Of a stretch of 64,000 bases of DNA, positions 36,181-45,200 are shown in pieces. Positions within the stretch are counted from its first letter, which is position 1, and each line of letters opens with the position of its first letter. The stretch lies in contig NZ_JACIIX010000001.1 in the NCBI RefSeq assembly GCF_014205675.1, forward strand, positions 643,108-707,107, given 5' to 3'. The stretch is from Novispirillum itersonii (lineage in GTDB: Bacteria; Pseudomonadota; Alphaproteobacteria; Rhodospirillales; Rhodospirillaceae). The notes beneath the pieces are model-generated. The model was not told the origin of the DNA and ran no database searches. It saw only the letters and a list, made by a program, of their open reading frames with translations. Both the position numbers and the translations under genes were made by a program.

Positions 36181-36735
36181 TCAGGTATGCTCCAGCACCG
36201 GCTCCGGCAGGGACGGCAGACCGGCACTGTCGGCATCGGCCAGACCAAGGCCGGGCAACAGGGACAGCGTGCGGGTCAGCTCATAGATCCGCCGCCGCAC
36301 CATCGGGTCAGCGATGCGGTTATAGGCCCGGATCAGTTCCAGCACCTCGCGGTGACCGGCGTCGGCGCTGCCTGCCGTCAGATCGGCAGAGGCGGGAAGC
36401 CCCGCCGGATCGTCTCCCGGCGGACAGTCAACCAGCTGACGCGGCGAGGCCCGGGCCACCGCCTCATCCATATTATCGAAAAAGTAGCCGACCGGCGTCC
36501 CCAGCACCCGGCTGAGATCCCACAGCCGGGACGCCCCGATCCGGTTGATGCCCCGTTCGTACTTCTGCACCTGCTGGAAGGTCAGGCCCAGCGCCTCACC
36601 CAGACGCTCCTGACTGAGGCCCATCAGCATCCGCCGCAGACGGACCCGGCTGCCGACATGCACATCAACCGGGTTCGGCGCCCCGTCCGGCATCCGCCCG
36701 CGCAACGACCTGCCCAGATCCTCATCCTGTGCCAC
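36181..36735 (-). CDS. XRE-family HTH transcriptional regulator
   Basis: 184 residues. The cro/C1-type HTH reads VGSRVRLRRMLMGLSQERLG followed by EALGLTFQQVQKYERGINRI, near residues 26-65, then SRLWDLSRVLGTPVGYFFDN, which is typical of the SinR-like regulators found in alphaproteobacteria just before metK. The C-terminal part ends LELIRAYNRIADPMVRRRIY. GTG 36735 is chosen because GGGGAGG lies 6 bases upstream; the frame continues upstream to 36837 but without such a site. Target genes unknown; metK is the obvious candidate. Confidence 0.88.
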   Translation of the reverse strand: MAQDEDLGRSLRGRMPDGAPNPVDVHVGSRVRLRRMLMGLSQERLGEALGLTFQQVQKYERGINRIGASRLWDLSRVLGTPVGYFFDNMDEAVARASPRQLVDCPPGDDPAGLPASADLTAGSADAGHREVLELIRAYNRIADPMVRRRIYELTRTLSLLPGLGLADADSAGLPSLPEPVLEHT

Positions 36736-36907
36736 TGTAGTCCTCCCCTGCCTGCCCCGGTGAACAGTGACCAGCAGCCCGACAGGCACCGGTTCCGGAA
36801 ATTTCAGGCGTTTACGGCCAAATTTAAAATCGACCATGACCGTAACGGGGTAAATCTTAAGTGCAATGCCACAGACGAAAGGATTGTCCGTTCAGGCACA
36901 GTTTTGG

Positions 36908-38467
36908 TCACCCTGCGTCCGGGCGGACACATTTACGCTGCAACAGCAGGCCCACCAACAGCGACAGGAAACCTAAGGCCACACTGCTCCAGACCCCGAT
37001 CCGGCTGAACAGCGTCGGGGCAACGGCCTGCGGCAGGTCCGCATCGGTATACCCGGCAACCTCCAGACCGATCCGGGCAGTGGTGCGGCCATAGGCATCA
37101 ATCACCGCCGAGACACCGGTGTTGGCGACGCGCACCACCGGCAGCCCTTCCTCCACCGCCCGCAGCACTGCCGTATCAAGGTGCTGGAACGGACCGGTGG
37201 AATATCCGTACCATCCGTCGTTGGTCGGGTTCAGCAACCATTGCGGACGGTTGACCGGGTCAGCGACCGCGCCGGGGAAAATCACCTCGTAACAGATCAG
37301 CGGCCCCACTGGCGGCAGACCGGGCAGAGACACCGTCGCCGGCCCCGGACCGGCTGAATAATCGGTGGCCCCCACCGTCACCTTCGGCAACGGCAGCACC
37401 GACTTGTAGGGCACATATTCGCCGAACGGCACCAGATGCGCTTTATCATAGGTCCCGGTGACCGTGCCGGACGGGTCCAGCGCCACCATCGAATTCCAGA
37501 TCCGGAACGGTTCCTGCCCGGCCGGAGTCGCGCGGATCGCCCCGACGATCACCCCGGCCTGCGGATTCCCCGGCTGGTGCACCGCCAGCGGAGCCGCGAT
37601 GATCTGCCGCAGCATACCGTCATTCTGCCCGTCCAGCGCATAGGGCACCGCCGTCTCGCCCCACAGGATATGGGTCGGCGGACGGTCCAGCGCCGGAAGC
37701 TGTGACAGCGCCAGATACTGGCGCAGATTGTCTTCCCGGGCGGAAGCATCCCATTTCAGGGTCTGGGGAATATTGGGCTGCACCAGCCGCAGCCGCACGC
37801 CATCCACCACCGGGGACGGACCGGACGGCAGCCGCAGCCAGCCCAGCAGGGCAACCGCACTCAGCCCGGCCGCCGCCACCGCCACCCCTTTGCGGCCACA
37901 CACCGGCGACGCCGCCACCAGCACCGTCAGCAGGGACAGACCGAACACCCCGGTCAGAGAGGCCAGCTGCAACACCGGCGGCACCGCCGCCCACACACTG
38001 CCCAGCGGGTTCCACGGGAAGCCGGTCAGCAGAATCCCCCGCAGGATTTCCATCAGGGTCCAGGCCCCGGCGACGGCAAACACCCGGGCTGCCCCGCGCA
38101 GGCGCAGCACATGCACGCTCAGGCCGGTCAGCCCGATATACACCGCCAGCACCGCACTGAGGCCGCCGATGGCAAACGGCACCATCCAGCCGAACCGGGC
38201 GGCATCCATCAACAGGGCGTGGGCAATCCAGTACAGCCCGGCGGCAAAGTAACCGAACCCAAACCCCCAGCTGATCCAGAAGGCACTCCGGCGGCGCTCC
38301 GCCCCGTCCAGAAGGGTCAGCCACAGCGGGATGGTCAGCAGCAGCACCGGCAGCACGAACAACGGCGGCAGGGCCAGCACAGAGGCGGCACCGGCACCGA
38401 TCGCGACGGCCAGCCGCCGCCCCCCGGTCAGGGAGCGGAGCCGGTCCGCAAAGGGAATCAGGGACAC
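36908..38467 (-). CDS. lnt: Apolipoprotein N-acyltransferase
   Basis: 519 residues; adds the third acyl chain to lipoproteins in the inner membrane. About seven membrane segments, and a periplasmic nitrilase domain with the Glu-Lys-Cys triad in ILWGETAVPYALD, YDKAHLVPFGEYVPYKS and GPLICYEVIFPG. A GTG start at 38467 directly abuts the stop of the corC-like gene. Matches the conserved order ybeY-corC-lnt. Confidence 0.95.
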   Translation of the reverse strand: MSLIPFADRLRSLTGGRRLAVAIGAGAASVLALPPLFVLPVLLLTIPLWLTLLDGAERRRSAFWISWGFGFGYFAAGLYWIAHALLMDAARFGWMVPFAIGGLSAVLAVYIGLTGLSVHVLRLRGAARVFAVAGAWTLMEILRGILLTGFPWNPLGSVWAAVPPVLQLASLTGVFGLSLLTVLVAASPVCGRKGVAVAAAGLSAVALLGWLRLPSGPSPVVDGVRLRLVQPNIPQTLKWDASAREDNLRQYLALSQLPALDRPPTHILWGETAVPYALDGQNDGMLRQIIAAPLAVHQPGNPQAGVIVGAIRATPAGQEPFRIWNSMVALDPSGTVTGTYDKAHLVPFGEYVPYKSVLPLPKVTVGATDYSAGPGPATVSLPGLPPVGPLICYEVIFPGAVADPVNRPQWLLNPTNDGWYGYSTGPFQHLDTAVLRAVEEGLPVVRVANTGVSAVIDAYGRTTARIGLEVAGYTDADLPQAVAPTLFSRIGVWSSVALGFLSLLVGLLLQRKCVRPDAG

Positions 38468-39373
38468 TTAGGCACCTTCGACAGCGGCCGTGGTCTGCGG
38501 CAGGTTACGCACCCGCAGGCGGCGGATATGGCGGGGATCAGCATCCACCACCTCAAACTCCAGACCGCTGGCGTGGGAGATCAGTTCCCCGCGCAGCGGC
38601 ACCCGCCCGGCCAGACGGAACACAAGGCCACCCAGCGTATCGGTGTCTTCCTTGTCTTCGTCGGAGAACACGGTGCCGAATCGGTCCTCGAAATCCTCCA
38701 GCGCCACCCGGGCATCGGCGGTCAGGGTGCCGTCGCCGGTCAACAGCATTTCCGGTTCGCTGTCATCGTCGTGTTCGTCTTCGATCTCCCCGACGATCTG
38801 TTCGACCAGATCCTCGATGGTGACCAGACCGTCGATGCCGCCGTATTCATCAACCACCAGCGCCATGTGGGTGCGCTTCAGGCGCATTTCCACCAGCAGG
38901 TCGAGGACCCGGATCGCCGGAGACACGAACATCACCTTCCGCATCAGGTGGCGCAGGTCCATGGTCTGGCCCCGGGCAATCACCGGCAGAAGGTCCTTAA
39001 TCAGGATCATGCCAACGACATCGTCGAGGGTTTCCCGGAACACCGGAACGCGGGAATGCCCGGTCCGCCCCACCTGTTCCGCCACATCGGCCAGCGGCGT
39101 GCTGACATCAATGGCGAAGATGTCGGCGCGCGGGATCATGATGTCATAGGCTGTGGTATCCCGCAGACGCAGGATATTGCCGAGCAGCAGCCGTTCGTGG
39201 CTGTCGATTGCTTCGGCGTCGTCATCCTCGATCAGTTCTTCGAGGGCTTCGCGGACGGCGTCGTCGCCACCGCGCCGGGAACCCGGAATCAGCCGCTTGA
39301 GCAGCGACATCAGGGAACCGGAGTCGTCGGCCCCGCTATCGCGGGGCTTCCTACTGGAAGAGTCGTCGTTCAT
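38468..39373 (-). CDS. CorC/HlyC-family CBS-domain protein
   Basis: 301-residue cytoplasmic protein without the membrane domain of CNNM/YfjD relatives. Two CBS motifs (TTAYDIMIPRADIFAIDVST to LLPVIARGQ, and HLMRKVMFVSPAIRVLDLLV to GGIDGLVTIEDLVEQIVGEI) and a C-terminal CorC_HlyC domain (DTLGGLVFRLAGRVPLRGEL). Family members have been linked to Mg2+/Co2+ efflux and ribosome-related functions through ybeY synteny. Start ATG 39373, stop abutting lnt. Confidence 0.93.
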   Translation of the reverse strand: MNDDSSSRKPRDSGADDSGSLMSLLKRLIPGSRRGGDDAVREALEELIEDDDAEAIDSHERLLLGNILRLRDTTAYDIMIPRADIFAIDVSTPLADVAEQVGRTGHSRVPVFRETLDDVVGMILIKDLLPVIARGQTMDLRHLMRKVMFVSPAIRVLDLLVEMRLKRTHMALVVDEYGGIDGLVTIEDLVEQIVGEIEDEHDDDSEPEMLLTGDGTLTADARVALEDFEDRFGTVFSDEDKEDTDTLGGLVFRLAGRVPLRGELISHASGLEFEVVDADPRHIRRLRVRNLPQTTAAVEGA

Positions 39374-39414
39374 TGGCGCTCTTGATGTATGAATGCGGGA
39401 TCGCGGGAACCATA

Positions 39415-39930
39415 CTAGCGGTCATCGTCGACGGCGACAACCTCACCGTCAGCATAAGGGTCGGAAATTCCCAGCCGGGCGAGAATTTCCACCTCCAGGG
39501 CCTCCATCTCCTCTGCCTCGTCCCCGTCCTGATGATCGAAGCCGAGCAGATGCAGGGTGCCGTGCACCAGCAGATGGGTGAAGTGATCGCTGAAGGATTT
39601 CTCCTGCTCCACCGCTTCGGCCTGCGTGGTCTCAAAGGCGACAATAATGTCCCCGAGAACCTCCGGCTCGCCGGGCAGAACCGGCATATCCTGATCGCGG
39701 CTGGCGAAGGAGAGAACGTTGGTCGGCTTGTCCTTGCCCCGGTAATCCCGGTTCAGCGCCTGTACCGCCGAGTCGGAGCTCAGCACCACCGACACCTCAA
39801 CCGGATCCTGCTCCCCGGCCATGTCCAGCGCCGTGCGCACCACCCGGTCGGTCAGGGCATCCAGTACCGGAATCGCCTCTTCCCAGCGCGGATCATCAAC
39901 GGTCAGGGCCAGATCGAGAATTTCATCCAT
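39415..39930 (-). CDS. ybeY: Endoribonuclease YbeY (rRNA maturation)
   Basis: 171 residues. The zinc-binding HxxxHxxxxxH signature is HGTLHLLGFDH, near residue 125, preceded by NRDYRGKDKPTNVLSF. It processes the 16S rRNA 3' end and takes part in ribosome quality control. The ATG at 39930 is chosen; a TTG at 39960 in the same frame is possible but lacks a ribosome site. It lies between phoH and the corC-like gene, the usual order. Confidence 0.93.
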   Translation of the reverse strand: MDEILDLALTVDDPRWEEAIPVLDALTDRVVRTALDMAGEQDPVEVSVVLSSDSAVQALNRDYRGKDKPTNVLSFASRDQDMPVLPGEPEVLGDIIVAFETTQAEAVEQEKSFSDHFTHLLVHGTLHLLGFDHQDGDEAEEMEALEVEILARLGISDPYADGEVVAVDDDR

Positions 39931-39978
39931 GGAACAGTCAGGGTCCTTGCGGGCGGTCAAAACACGGAAACCGGCGGA

Positions 39979-40947
39979 TCAGTACGGGGCCAGACCCCGG
40001 TCATGACGGTCATAGGCCCCGACGATCCGGGTCACCAGATCATGGCGCAGCACATCGCTGCCGGTAAAGCGGATGAACGAAATGCCGTTCACGCTTTCCA
40101 GAATATCCAGTGCATCGCGCAGACCAGACTTGATGCCGTTGGGCAGGTCGATCTGCGACAGGTCGCCGGTCACCACCATCCGCGAGCCCTGCCCGAGCCG
40201 GGTCAGGAACATCTTCATCTGGGTGGTGGTGGTGTTCTGGGCCTCGTCGAGGATGACAAAGGCATTGGACAGGGTCCGGCCGCGCATGAAGGCCAGCGGC
40301 GCCACCTCAATCTCCTGACTTTCCATCGCCTTGCTGACCACATCCCCCGGCAGCATATCGTGCAGGGCGTCGTACAGCGGGCGCAGGTAGGGATCGACCT
40401 TTTCCTTCATGTCGCCGGGCAGGAAGCCCAGACGCTCCCCGGCTTCCACCGCCGGGCGCGACAGAATGATGCGGTCAACCTTCCCGGCCAGCTTCATCGC
40501 CACGGCCATCGCCACCGCCATATAGGTCTTGCCGGTCCCGGCCGGACCGAGGCCGAACACCAGCTCATTGCGGTGCATGCAGCGGATGTATTCCGCCTGA
40601 TTGGGGGTGCGCGGCACCACCGACTTCTTACGGGTGCGGATGGTCAGATCCTCCACCCCCGCCGTGCTGACCTGCTCGGTCGGATGCTTCGGCTGCATCC
40701 GCACCGCCGCATCAACCTCGGCAAAGCCGATATCCTTGCCGGGGTGCTTACAGGCCTCCTCATACAGGGCCTCCAGCGCCACCCGGGCGGCGATCACCGC
40801 CGCATCCGGCCCGTCCAGGGTCACCGTGTTGCCCATCGAGACAACGGTGACACCCAGCGCCGTCTCCAGACGCTCCAGATTGACATTATGCGCGCCGAAC
40901 ACCAGCGGCAGCAGCGCATTGTTGGCGAGGGTCAGCGAGATACGAAT
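39979..40947 (-). CDS. phoH: PhoH-like ATPase, probable ATT start
   Basis: 322 residues if started at ATT 40947. Walker A GLGPAGTGKTYMAVAMA, Walker B VILDEAQNTTTTQMKMF and the TGDLSQIDLP sensor are complete. Family members normally begin with a short VRLTFDDNxLLPxLFGEHDxNL segment; here the matching IRISLTLANNALLPLVFGAH extends upstream of the first usual start codon (GTG 40902) with no ATG, GTG or TTG before it. A perfect GGAGG (40953-40957) lies 5 bases before the ATT. So an AUU start is the best reading. Between miaB and ybeY, in one transcript. Confidence 0.85.
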   Translation of the reverse strand: MRISLTLANNALLPLVFGAHNVNLERLETALGVTVVSMGNTVTLDGPDAAVIAARVALEALYEEACKHPGKDIGFAEVDAAVRMQPKHPTEQVSTAGVEDLTIRTRKKSVVPRTPNQAEYIRCMHRNELVFGLGPAGTGKTYMAVAMAVAMKLAGKVDRIILSRPAVEAGERLGFLPGDMKEKVDPYLRPLYDALHDMLPGDVVSKAMESQEIEVAPLAFMRGRTLSNAFVILDEAQNTTTTQMKMFLTRLGQGSRMVVTGDLSQIDLPNGIKSGLRDALDILESVNGISFIRFTGSDVLRHDLVTRIVGAYDRHDRGLAPY

Positions 40948-41051
40948 GGGAACCTCCGCAAGCTCAGGCCGGGTCCCGGAGCCCCGGGGCGGCGTTCTCT
41001 TTTATATGGGGCGGCCCGGTCCGGGCCGCCAGCCCAATCCCGGGGGTCCGG

Positions 41052-42443
41052 TCAGATCAGCGTGCCGGTCAGGCTGTTGGCGGTGACCGAAGAAATCCGC
41101 ACCCGCACCACCTGCCCGTACAGGTCTTCCGATCCGGCGACATGGACCGGCTGCATGTAGGGGCTGCGCCCCAGCATCTGACCGTCATGACGCCCCGGAC
41201 GGTCCAGCAGGATATCCATCTCGCGGCCCAGACAGGACTGGTTGAAGGCCCCCTGCTGCTCCAGCAGCAGCGCCTGAAGCGCGGTCAGGCGGACGCTCTT
41301 CACCTCTTCCGGCACCTGTGCCTCCATCACCGCCGCCGGAGTGCCGGGGCGGGGGGAATACTTGAAGGAATAGGCCTGAATGAAGCCGACATCGCGCACC
41401 AGCGCCATCGTGTCCTCAAAATCAGCATCCGACTCGTGCGGGAAGCCGACGATGAAGTCGGAGGACAGCGCCAGATCCGGCGCCAGCGCCCGCAGGCGCT
41501 CGACCTTGGCACGGTAGTCCGCCCCGGTGTGGCCCCGGTTCATCGCCCGCAGGATTTTGTCGGATCCCGACTGCACCGGCAGATGCAGGAACGGCATCAG
41601 CTGCGGCACCTCGGCATGGGCGCGGATCAGGTCATCATCAAGATCGCGCGGGTGGCTGGTGGTGTAGCGGATCCGGGCCAGACCGTCGATCTCGGCCAGC
41701 TCCCGGATCAGGCGGCCCAGCCCCCAGACCGCGCCGTCCGCCGAGTCGCCGTGGTAGGCGTTAACGTTCTGCCCCAGCAGGGTCAGCTCCCGCGCCCCTT
41801 CGGCTACCAGCTTGCGGGCTTCGGCCAGCACCTGCGCCGCCGGGCGGGAATATTCCGCCCCCCGGGTGTAGGGCACCACACAGAAGGTACAGAACTTGTC
41901 GCACCCTTCCTGCACCGACAGAAAGGCACTCGGGCCGCTGGCGGAGGGCATCGGCAGGTGGTCGAACTTCGGCTCAACCGGAAATTCGGTGTCCAGAACG
42001 CCGACTCCGGGGCGGGGAGCCCCCGGCTTTCCTGTTCCGCCACGGTTTTCGGCACTGGCCCGCTCGGCCCGGGCCACCATTTCCGGCAGGCGGTGATAGG
42101 TCTGCGGCCCCAGCACAATATCCACATAGGGGGCGCGCTGAAGAATGAACTCGCCTTCCGCCTGCGCCACGCAGCCTGCCACCGCGATGATCATGTCGCG
42201 GCCATCCTGCTGGTTTTCCGTCTTCAGGGACCGCAGACGCCCCAGTTCCGAAAACACCTTCTCCGAGGCTTTTTCACGGATGTGGCAGGTGTTCAGCACC
42301 ACCATATCCGCGCCTTCCGGATCCGCCGCCGGTTCGTAGCCCAACGGGGCCAGAACGTCCGTCATCCGCGATGAGTCATAGACGTTCATCTGGCAGCCAT
42401 AGGTCCGGATGAAAAGCTTCTTCTTGGGGGCGGTGGTGGTCAT
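41052..42443 (-). CDS. miaB: tRNA-i6A37 methylthiotransferase MiaB
   Basis: 463 residues, all domains present. The N-terminal UPF0004 domain has [12 protein letters not shown] and other cluster cysteines ([19 protein letters not shown]). The radical-SAM CxxxCxxC is CDKFCTFC in [17 protein letters not shown], and a C-terminal TRAM domain ends [15 protein letters not shown]. It thiomethylates position 37 of tRNAs that read UNN codons, using two iron-sulfur clusters and AdoMet. First gene of the minus-strand block. Confidence 0.95.
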   Translation of the reverse strand: MTTTAPKKKLFIRTYGCQMNVYDSSRMTDVLAPLGYEPAADPEGADMVVLNTCHIREKASEKVFSELGRLRSLKTENQQDGRDMIIAVAGCVAQAEGEFILQRAPYVDIVLGPQTYHRLPEMVARAERASAENRGGTGKPGAPRPGVGVLDTEFPVEPKFDHLPMPSASGPSAFLSVQEGCDKFCTFCVVPYTRGAEYSRPAAQVLAEARKLVAEGARELTLLGQNVNAYHGDSADGAVWGLGRLIRELAEIDGLARIRYTTSHPRDLDDDLIRAHAEVPQLMPFLHLPVQSGSDKILRAMNRGHTGADYRAKVERLRALAPDLALSSDFIVGFPHESDADFEDTMALVRDVGFIQAYSFKYSPRPGTPAAVMEAQVPEEVKSVRLTALQALLLEQQGAFNQSCLGREMDILLDRPGRHDGQMLGRSPYMQPVHVAGSEDLYGQVVRVRISSVTANSLTGTLI

Positions 42444-42753
42444 GGCAGTGGCCGGATATCCTGACGGGTCAAAAACTGTTCACGCAGCAGGCAGGGAAGG
42501 GGGACCCTACCCCGGACTGGTCGCATTAAGCGTCTGTCACCCTACCGGTCTGGCACCATAATTCTCAGGCACCGGACGGCAGGGTGCAAAAACCAAAGGG
42601 GCGGTCCCGGAATACCGGCTCCGCCCTGCTGTGGCGTACGGTAACAGCCCGTCAGGGCCTGTCAAGCAATCGCCAGCATTCCGCCCGCCCGCCGTCCCCG
42701 GCCGCCCCACCCTGTAAAAGGGTTCCGCCCCTTGCGGTTCCCGCCGCCCTACA

Positions 42754-42782
42754 TCGGCAATATTGTCAGACAATATTGCCGA
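42754..42782. promoter_or_regulatory. 29-base perfect palindrome, probable operator
   Basis: Left arm TCGGCAATATTGTC, central A, right arm GACAATATTGCCGA. The core TTGTC-A-GACAA is the kind of site bound by dimeric GntR-family regulators, and the lack of a T-tract argues against a terminator. It is 332 bases before the porin start and 311 bases before the miaB start. Confidence 0.6.
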
Positions 42783-42883
42783 CACTCTTCACGCCAAACC
42801 TCAGAATTCACTTTGAAGGTCCTTTAAATTTAATGATTTTCTGCACTCAAAGGACAGTGCTCAAAAGTTGACCACTCCCCCCC

Positions 42884-42911
42884 TTGCCCACACATGATGC
42901 AAAAATACCAT
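42884..42911 (+). promoter_or_regulatory. Candidate porin promoter
   Basis: TTGCCC (42884-42889) and TACCAT (42906-42911) with a 16-base spacer, in a patch much richer in A+T than its surroundings. The implied leader is about 170 bases, as often seen for regulated porin messages. Confidence 0.4.
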
Positions 42912-43085
42912 ACCCTTTAAAAATGTGATCAACCGCACGGACTCTCTGTTGCAGTGCCCCGACACGATCCCGCATTGTACGGATGGATTTGATTACGCGG
43001 CGATGACAATCGCTCCGGGGCTTCACCCCCCGGGCACGTCAACCCCTGATCGAATTCCGGGATTCCAAGACAGGGAGTATTTTTC

Positions 43086-44213
43086 GTGACCAAGACTTTT
43101 GCTCTGCTGGGCACCACCGCCCTCGCCACCACCCTGATCGCCGGCTCCGCCTTCGCTGCGGACCCGATTAAGCTCTCCGTCGGCGGCTACGGTGCCGTGA
43201 TGGTCGGCTATGCCTCCAACGACGACGCCTTCATCCGCCAGTCCGGCCGTGAAGTGTCCGCCGTTGACGTGAAGGGCGACAACGAAATCCACTTCAAGGG
43301 CAGCACCACCCTCGACAACGGCCTGACCGTTGCCGTGGTCTACGAGATTGAGTCCGGCGGCCGTTCGATGGCCGACGTCTCCGACGAATACTCCATCACC
43401 CTGTCCGGCAAGTTCGGCGCCATCAAGGCCGGTGCTGACGACAACGCCCTGGCGATGATCCACAGCAACGCCCCGCGCGTTGGTGGCCGCCTGTTCGACG
43501 GCGGCGCCGTCGGCGGCGACGTCATGGTCGGCAACTACGTTGTGAAGCCGACCAACTTCGACGACAGCTTCTTCGGTGATACCGCCATCGACACCAACGG
43601 CGATGCCGAGTCGGTCAGCTATATCTCCCCGTCCGTCGCTGGCTTCACCTTCGGCGCGTCCTACGTTCCGAATGTCAGCGCTGGCGACGACCAGCCGGGC
43701 AACACCCTGACCAACAACACCCAGGTGTCTGATGCCTATGGCGCTGGCATCGGCTACAAGGGTGAAATCGGTGCTGTCTCCGTGGCCGCCGACATCGGCT
43801 GGCTGACCGCTGACACCGGCAACGACATCAACAACCACAACGAATACCAGGCTGGCCTGAACGTCGGTTACGCCGGGTTCACCGTCGGCGGTGCTTATCG
43901 TGCTGTCCGCCGTGACGCCTCTGCCGTCAACGCCCGTGACCCGAACGCCAACCTGTGGGAAATCGGTGCCTCCTACGAGACCGGCCCGTACGGCGTGTCT
44001 CTGGTCTACATCTCCGGCAACCAGAAGAAGACCACCAACATCGCCGACGACAAGATCCGTTCGGCTGAACTGGCCGGTGAATACAAGATGGGCCCGGGCG
44101 TGTCGCTGGTCGGCGGCATCGCTTACGTGTCGTTCGACGGTGAAGGCACTGCCGCCACCGGCGCCGACAACAAGGGCTGGGTGGCTGCCACCGGTCTGTC
44201 TCTGACCTTCTGA
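43086..44213 (+). CDS. Outer-membrane porin (Gram-negative type)
   Basis: 375 residues. Signal peptide MTKTFALLGTTALATTLIAG with cleavage after AFA; mature start ADPIKLSVGGYGAVMVGYAS. Alternating hydrophobic/polar strands, aromatic-ended turns and a C-terminal TGLSLTF ending in phenylalanine are those of a 16-stranded trimeric porin. The codon use is strongly biased (e.g. AAC, GGC, CCG with few rare codons), consistent with very high expression. Downstream lie two strong hairpins. Substrate selectivity is unknown. Confidence 0.93.
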   Translation: MTKTFALLGTTALATTLIAGSAFAADPIKLSVGGYGAVMVGYASNDDAFIRQSGREVSAVDVKGDNEIHFKGSTTLDNGLTVAVVYEIESGGRSMADVSDEYSITLSGKFGAIKAGADDNALAMIHSNAPRVGGRLFDGGAVGGDVMVGNYVVKPTNFDDSFFGDTAIDTNGDAESVSYISPSVAGFTFGASYVPNVSAGDDQPGNTLTNNTQVSDAYGAGIGYKGEIGAVSVAADIGWLTADTGNDINNHNEYQAGLNVGYAGFTVGGAYRAVRRDASAVNARDPNANLWEIGASYETGPYGVSLVYISGNQKKTTNIADDKIRSAELAGEYKMGPGVSLVGGIAYVSFDGEGTAATGADNKGWVAATGLSLTF

Positions 44214-44258
44214 TCAGTCACCTGATCACCCTGCCAGACCCTGTCTGGTTCAGATCCG

Positions 44259-44288
44259 CCGGAAGAGCCATCCTGATGGCCCTTCCGG
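44259..44288 (+). terminator. First hairpin after the porin gene
   Basis: Arms CCGGAAG (44259-44265) and CTTCCGG (44282-44288) plus inner GCCAT/ATGGC pairs around a CCTG loop; 12 pairs with one internal mismatch. No T-run follows, so it probably protects the 3' end of the abundant porin message. Confidence 0.5.
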
Positions 44289-44302
44289 TCGGAGCGATGG
44301 TC

Positions 44303-44339
44303 AAAACCCCCTGTCCGTGGAGCCGGACAGGGGGTTTTT
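44303..44339 (+). terminator. Rho-independent terminator after the porin gene
   Basis: Perfect 15-base arms AAAACCCCCTGTCCG (44303-44317) and CGGACAGGGGGTTTT (44324-44338), six-base loop, then further T. With the A-run on the other side it can also stop the convergent gene that ends at 44379. Confidence 0.9.
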
Positions 44340-44378
44340 GCGTTTCCATCCCGCTTCCGCAGCAGACTGCGAAAAGCC

Positions 44379-44900
44379 TCAACCGGCCCGGACCGGACGG
44401 ATATGCCGACGCAGAGCATCCCACGCTGACCGCACCGCCATATCCTGGAGATCACTCTGATCATCCTCCAGATACCGCCGCACCACCTGTGCCATCACCA
44501 GCAGATCATCGCGGCAGCTGCGATCCGCTGGCAGCACACCGGCAATATCGAGAAAGCGGCGCACGTGATAACAGATCACCCGGTCCATCGCATAGCTTGC
44601 CGCCCGGCTGAACACCTCTTCCAGCACCAATTGCTCCGCCTCAACCCGCAGAACCGTATCCAGCAGATCATCCAGCCGGAGATCCGCCTGCTTGCGGTCA
44701 CGGCTGGCGCGGTCAATCTGCCCGGCATTGAAGGCCGTCTCAAGCGCAGCGACCGCAATCAGGGCCGCGTTCAGGGCATCCCGTGCCGCCATCACCCCCC
44801 GGATCTGTTCCGCCAGAAGATGCCGGGACACCGCGAAGGACACATAAGGGGCCAGACGCGGAACAGCAGAGGTGTACGGGGCGAGAGCGGAGAGAGACAT
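44379..44900 (-). CDS. Hypothetical helical protein
   Basis: 173 residues, almost all helical. The middle has AARDALNAALIAVAALETAF and an Arg/Asp-rich stretch (DRASRDRKQADLRLDDLLD), and the end is basic (RRHIRPVRAG). Cysteines occur only in ICYHVRRF and RSCRD. No signal peptide, membrane segment or family recognised. Its ribosome site (AGGATCC) is modest. Codon use resembles that of its neighbours, which is why I keep it; it faces the porin across the shared terminator. Confidence 0.65.
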   Translation of the reverse strand: MSLSALAPYTSAVPRLAPYVSFAVSRHLLAEQIRGVMAARDALNAALIAVAALETAFNAGQIDRASRDRKQADLRLDDLLDTVLRVEAEQLVLEEVFSRAASYAMDRVICYHVRRFLDIAGVLPADRSCRDDLLVMAQVVRRYLEDDQSDLQDMAVRSAWDALRRHIRPVRAG

Positions 44901-45200
44901 GGCGGGATCCTGTTAAACAGATGAAGCGGGCAATCCCGGCAGGGCCACGGGATCAAAAGCTGCCTATCTTCAGCAAAGCCTTTGCCAGAGCAGCCACTCC
45001 TGTCTGTCCCTATTCTTTTTTCCGGTCCCGGTGCCGCAGAAACAGGAAAAAAGAATATTCCACCCTCTCAAACCTCTTCACGCGTTCTGCCGCCGGATAT
45101 CATCGGACATCCCCCACCACCGCCGGAGCTGTCTCTTGACGGTGGCGGCGGAATTCTGCGATGCAAAATGCAACGCGTTTTTCAGCAGGATCCCCCAGCC
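44901..45200. other. Divergent intergenic region without recognised gene
   Basis: 300 bases between the hypothetical gene and the flavin reductase. No clear promoter pair; a frame open through 44982-45200 lacks a ribosome site and family similarity, so I treat it as non-coding leader. Confidence 0.5.

Larger units (their letters stand above)
42444..43085. other. Intergenic region upstream of miaB and the porin
   Basis: 642 bases without a credible gene; it separates divergent miaB and the porin. It contains a 29-base perfect palindrome at 42754-42782, an AT-rich patch at about 42805-42845, the porin promoter candidate at 42884-42911 and a leader of about 170 bases. The part 42444-42750 shows nothing I can name. 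Confidence 0.6.
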
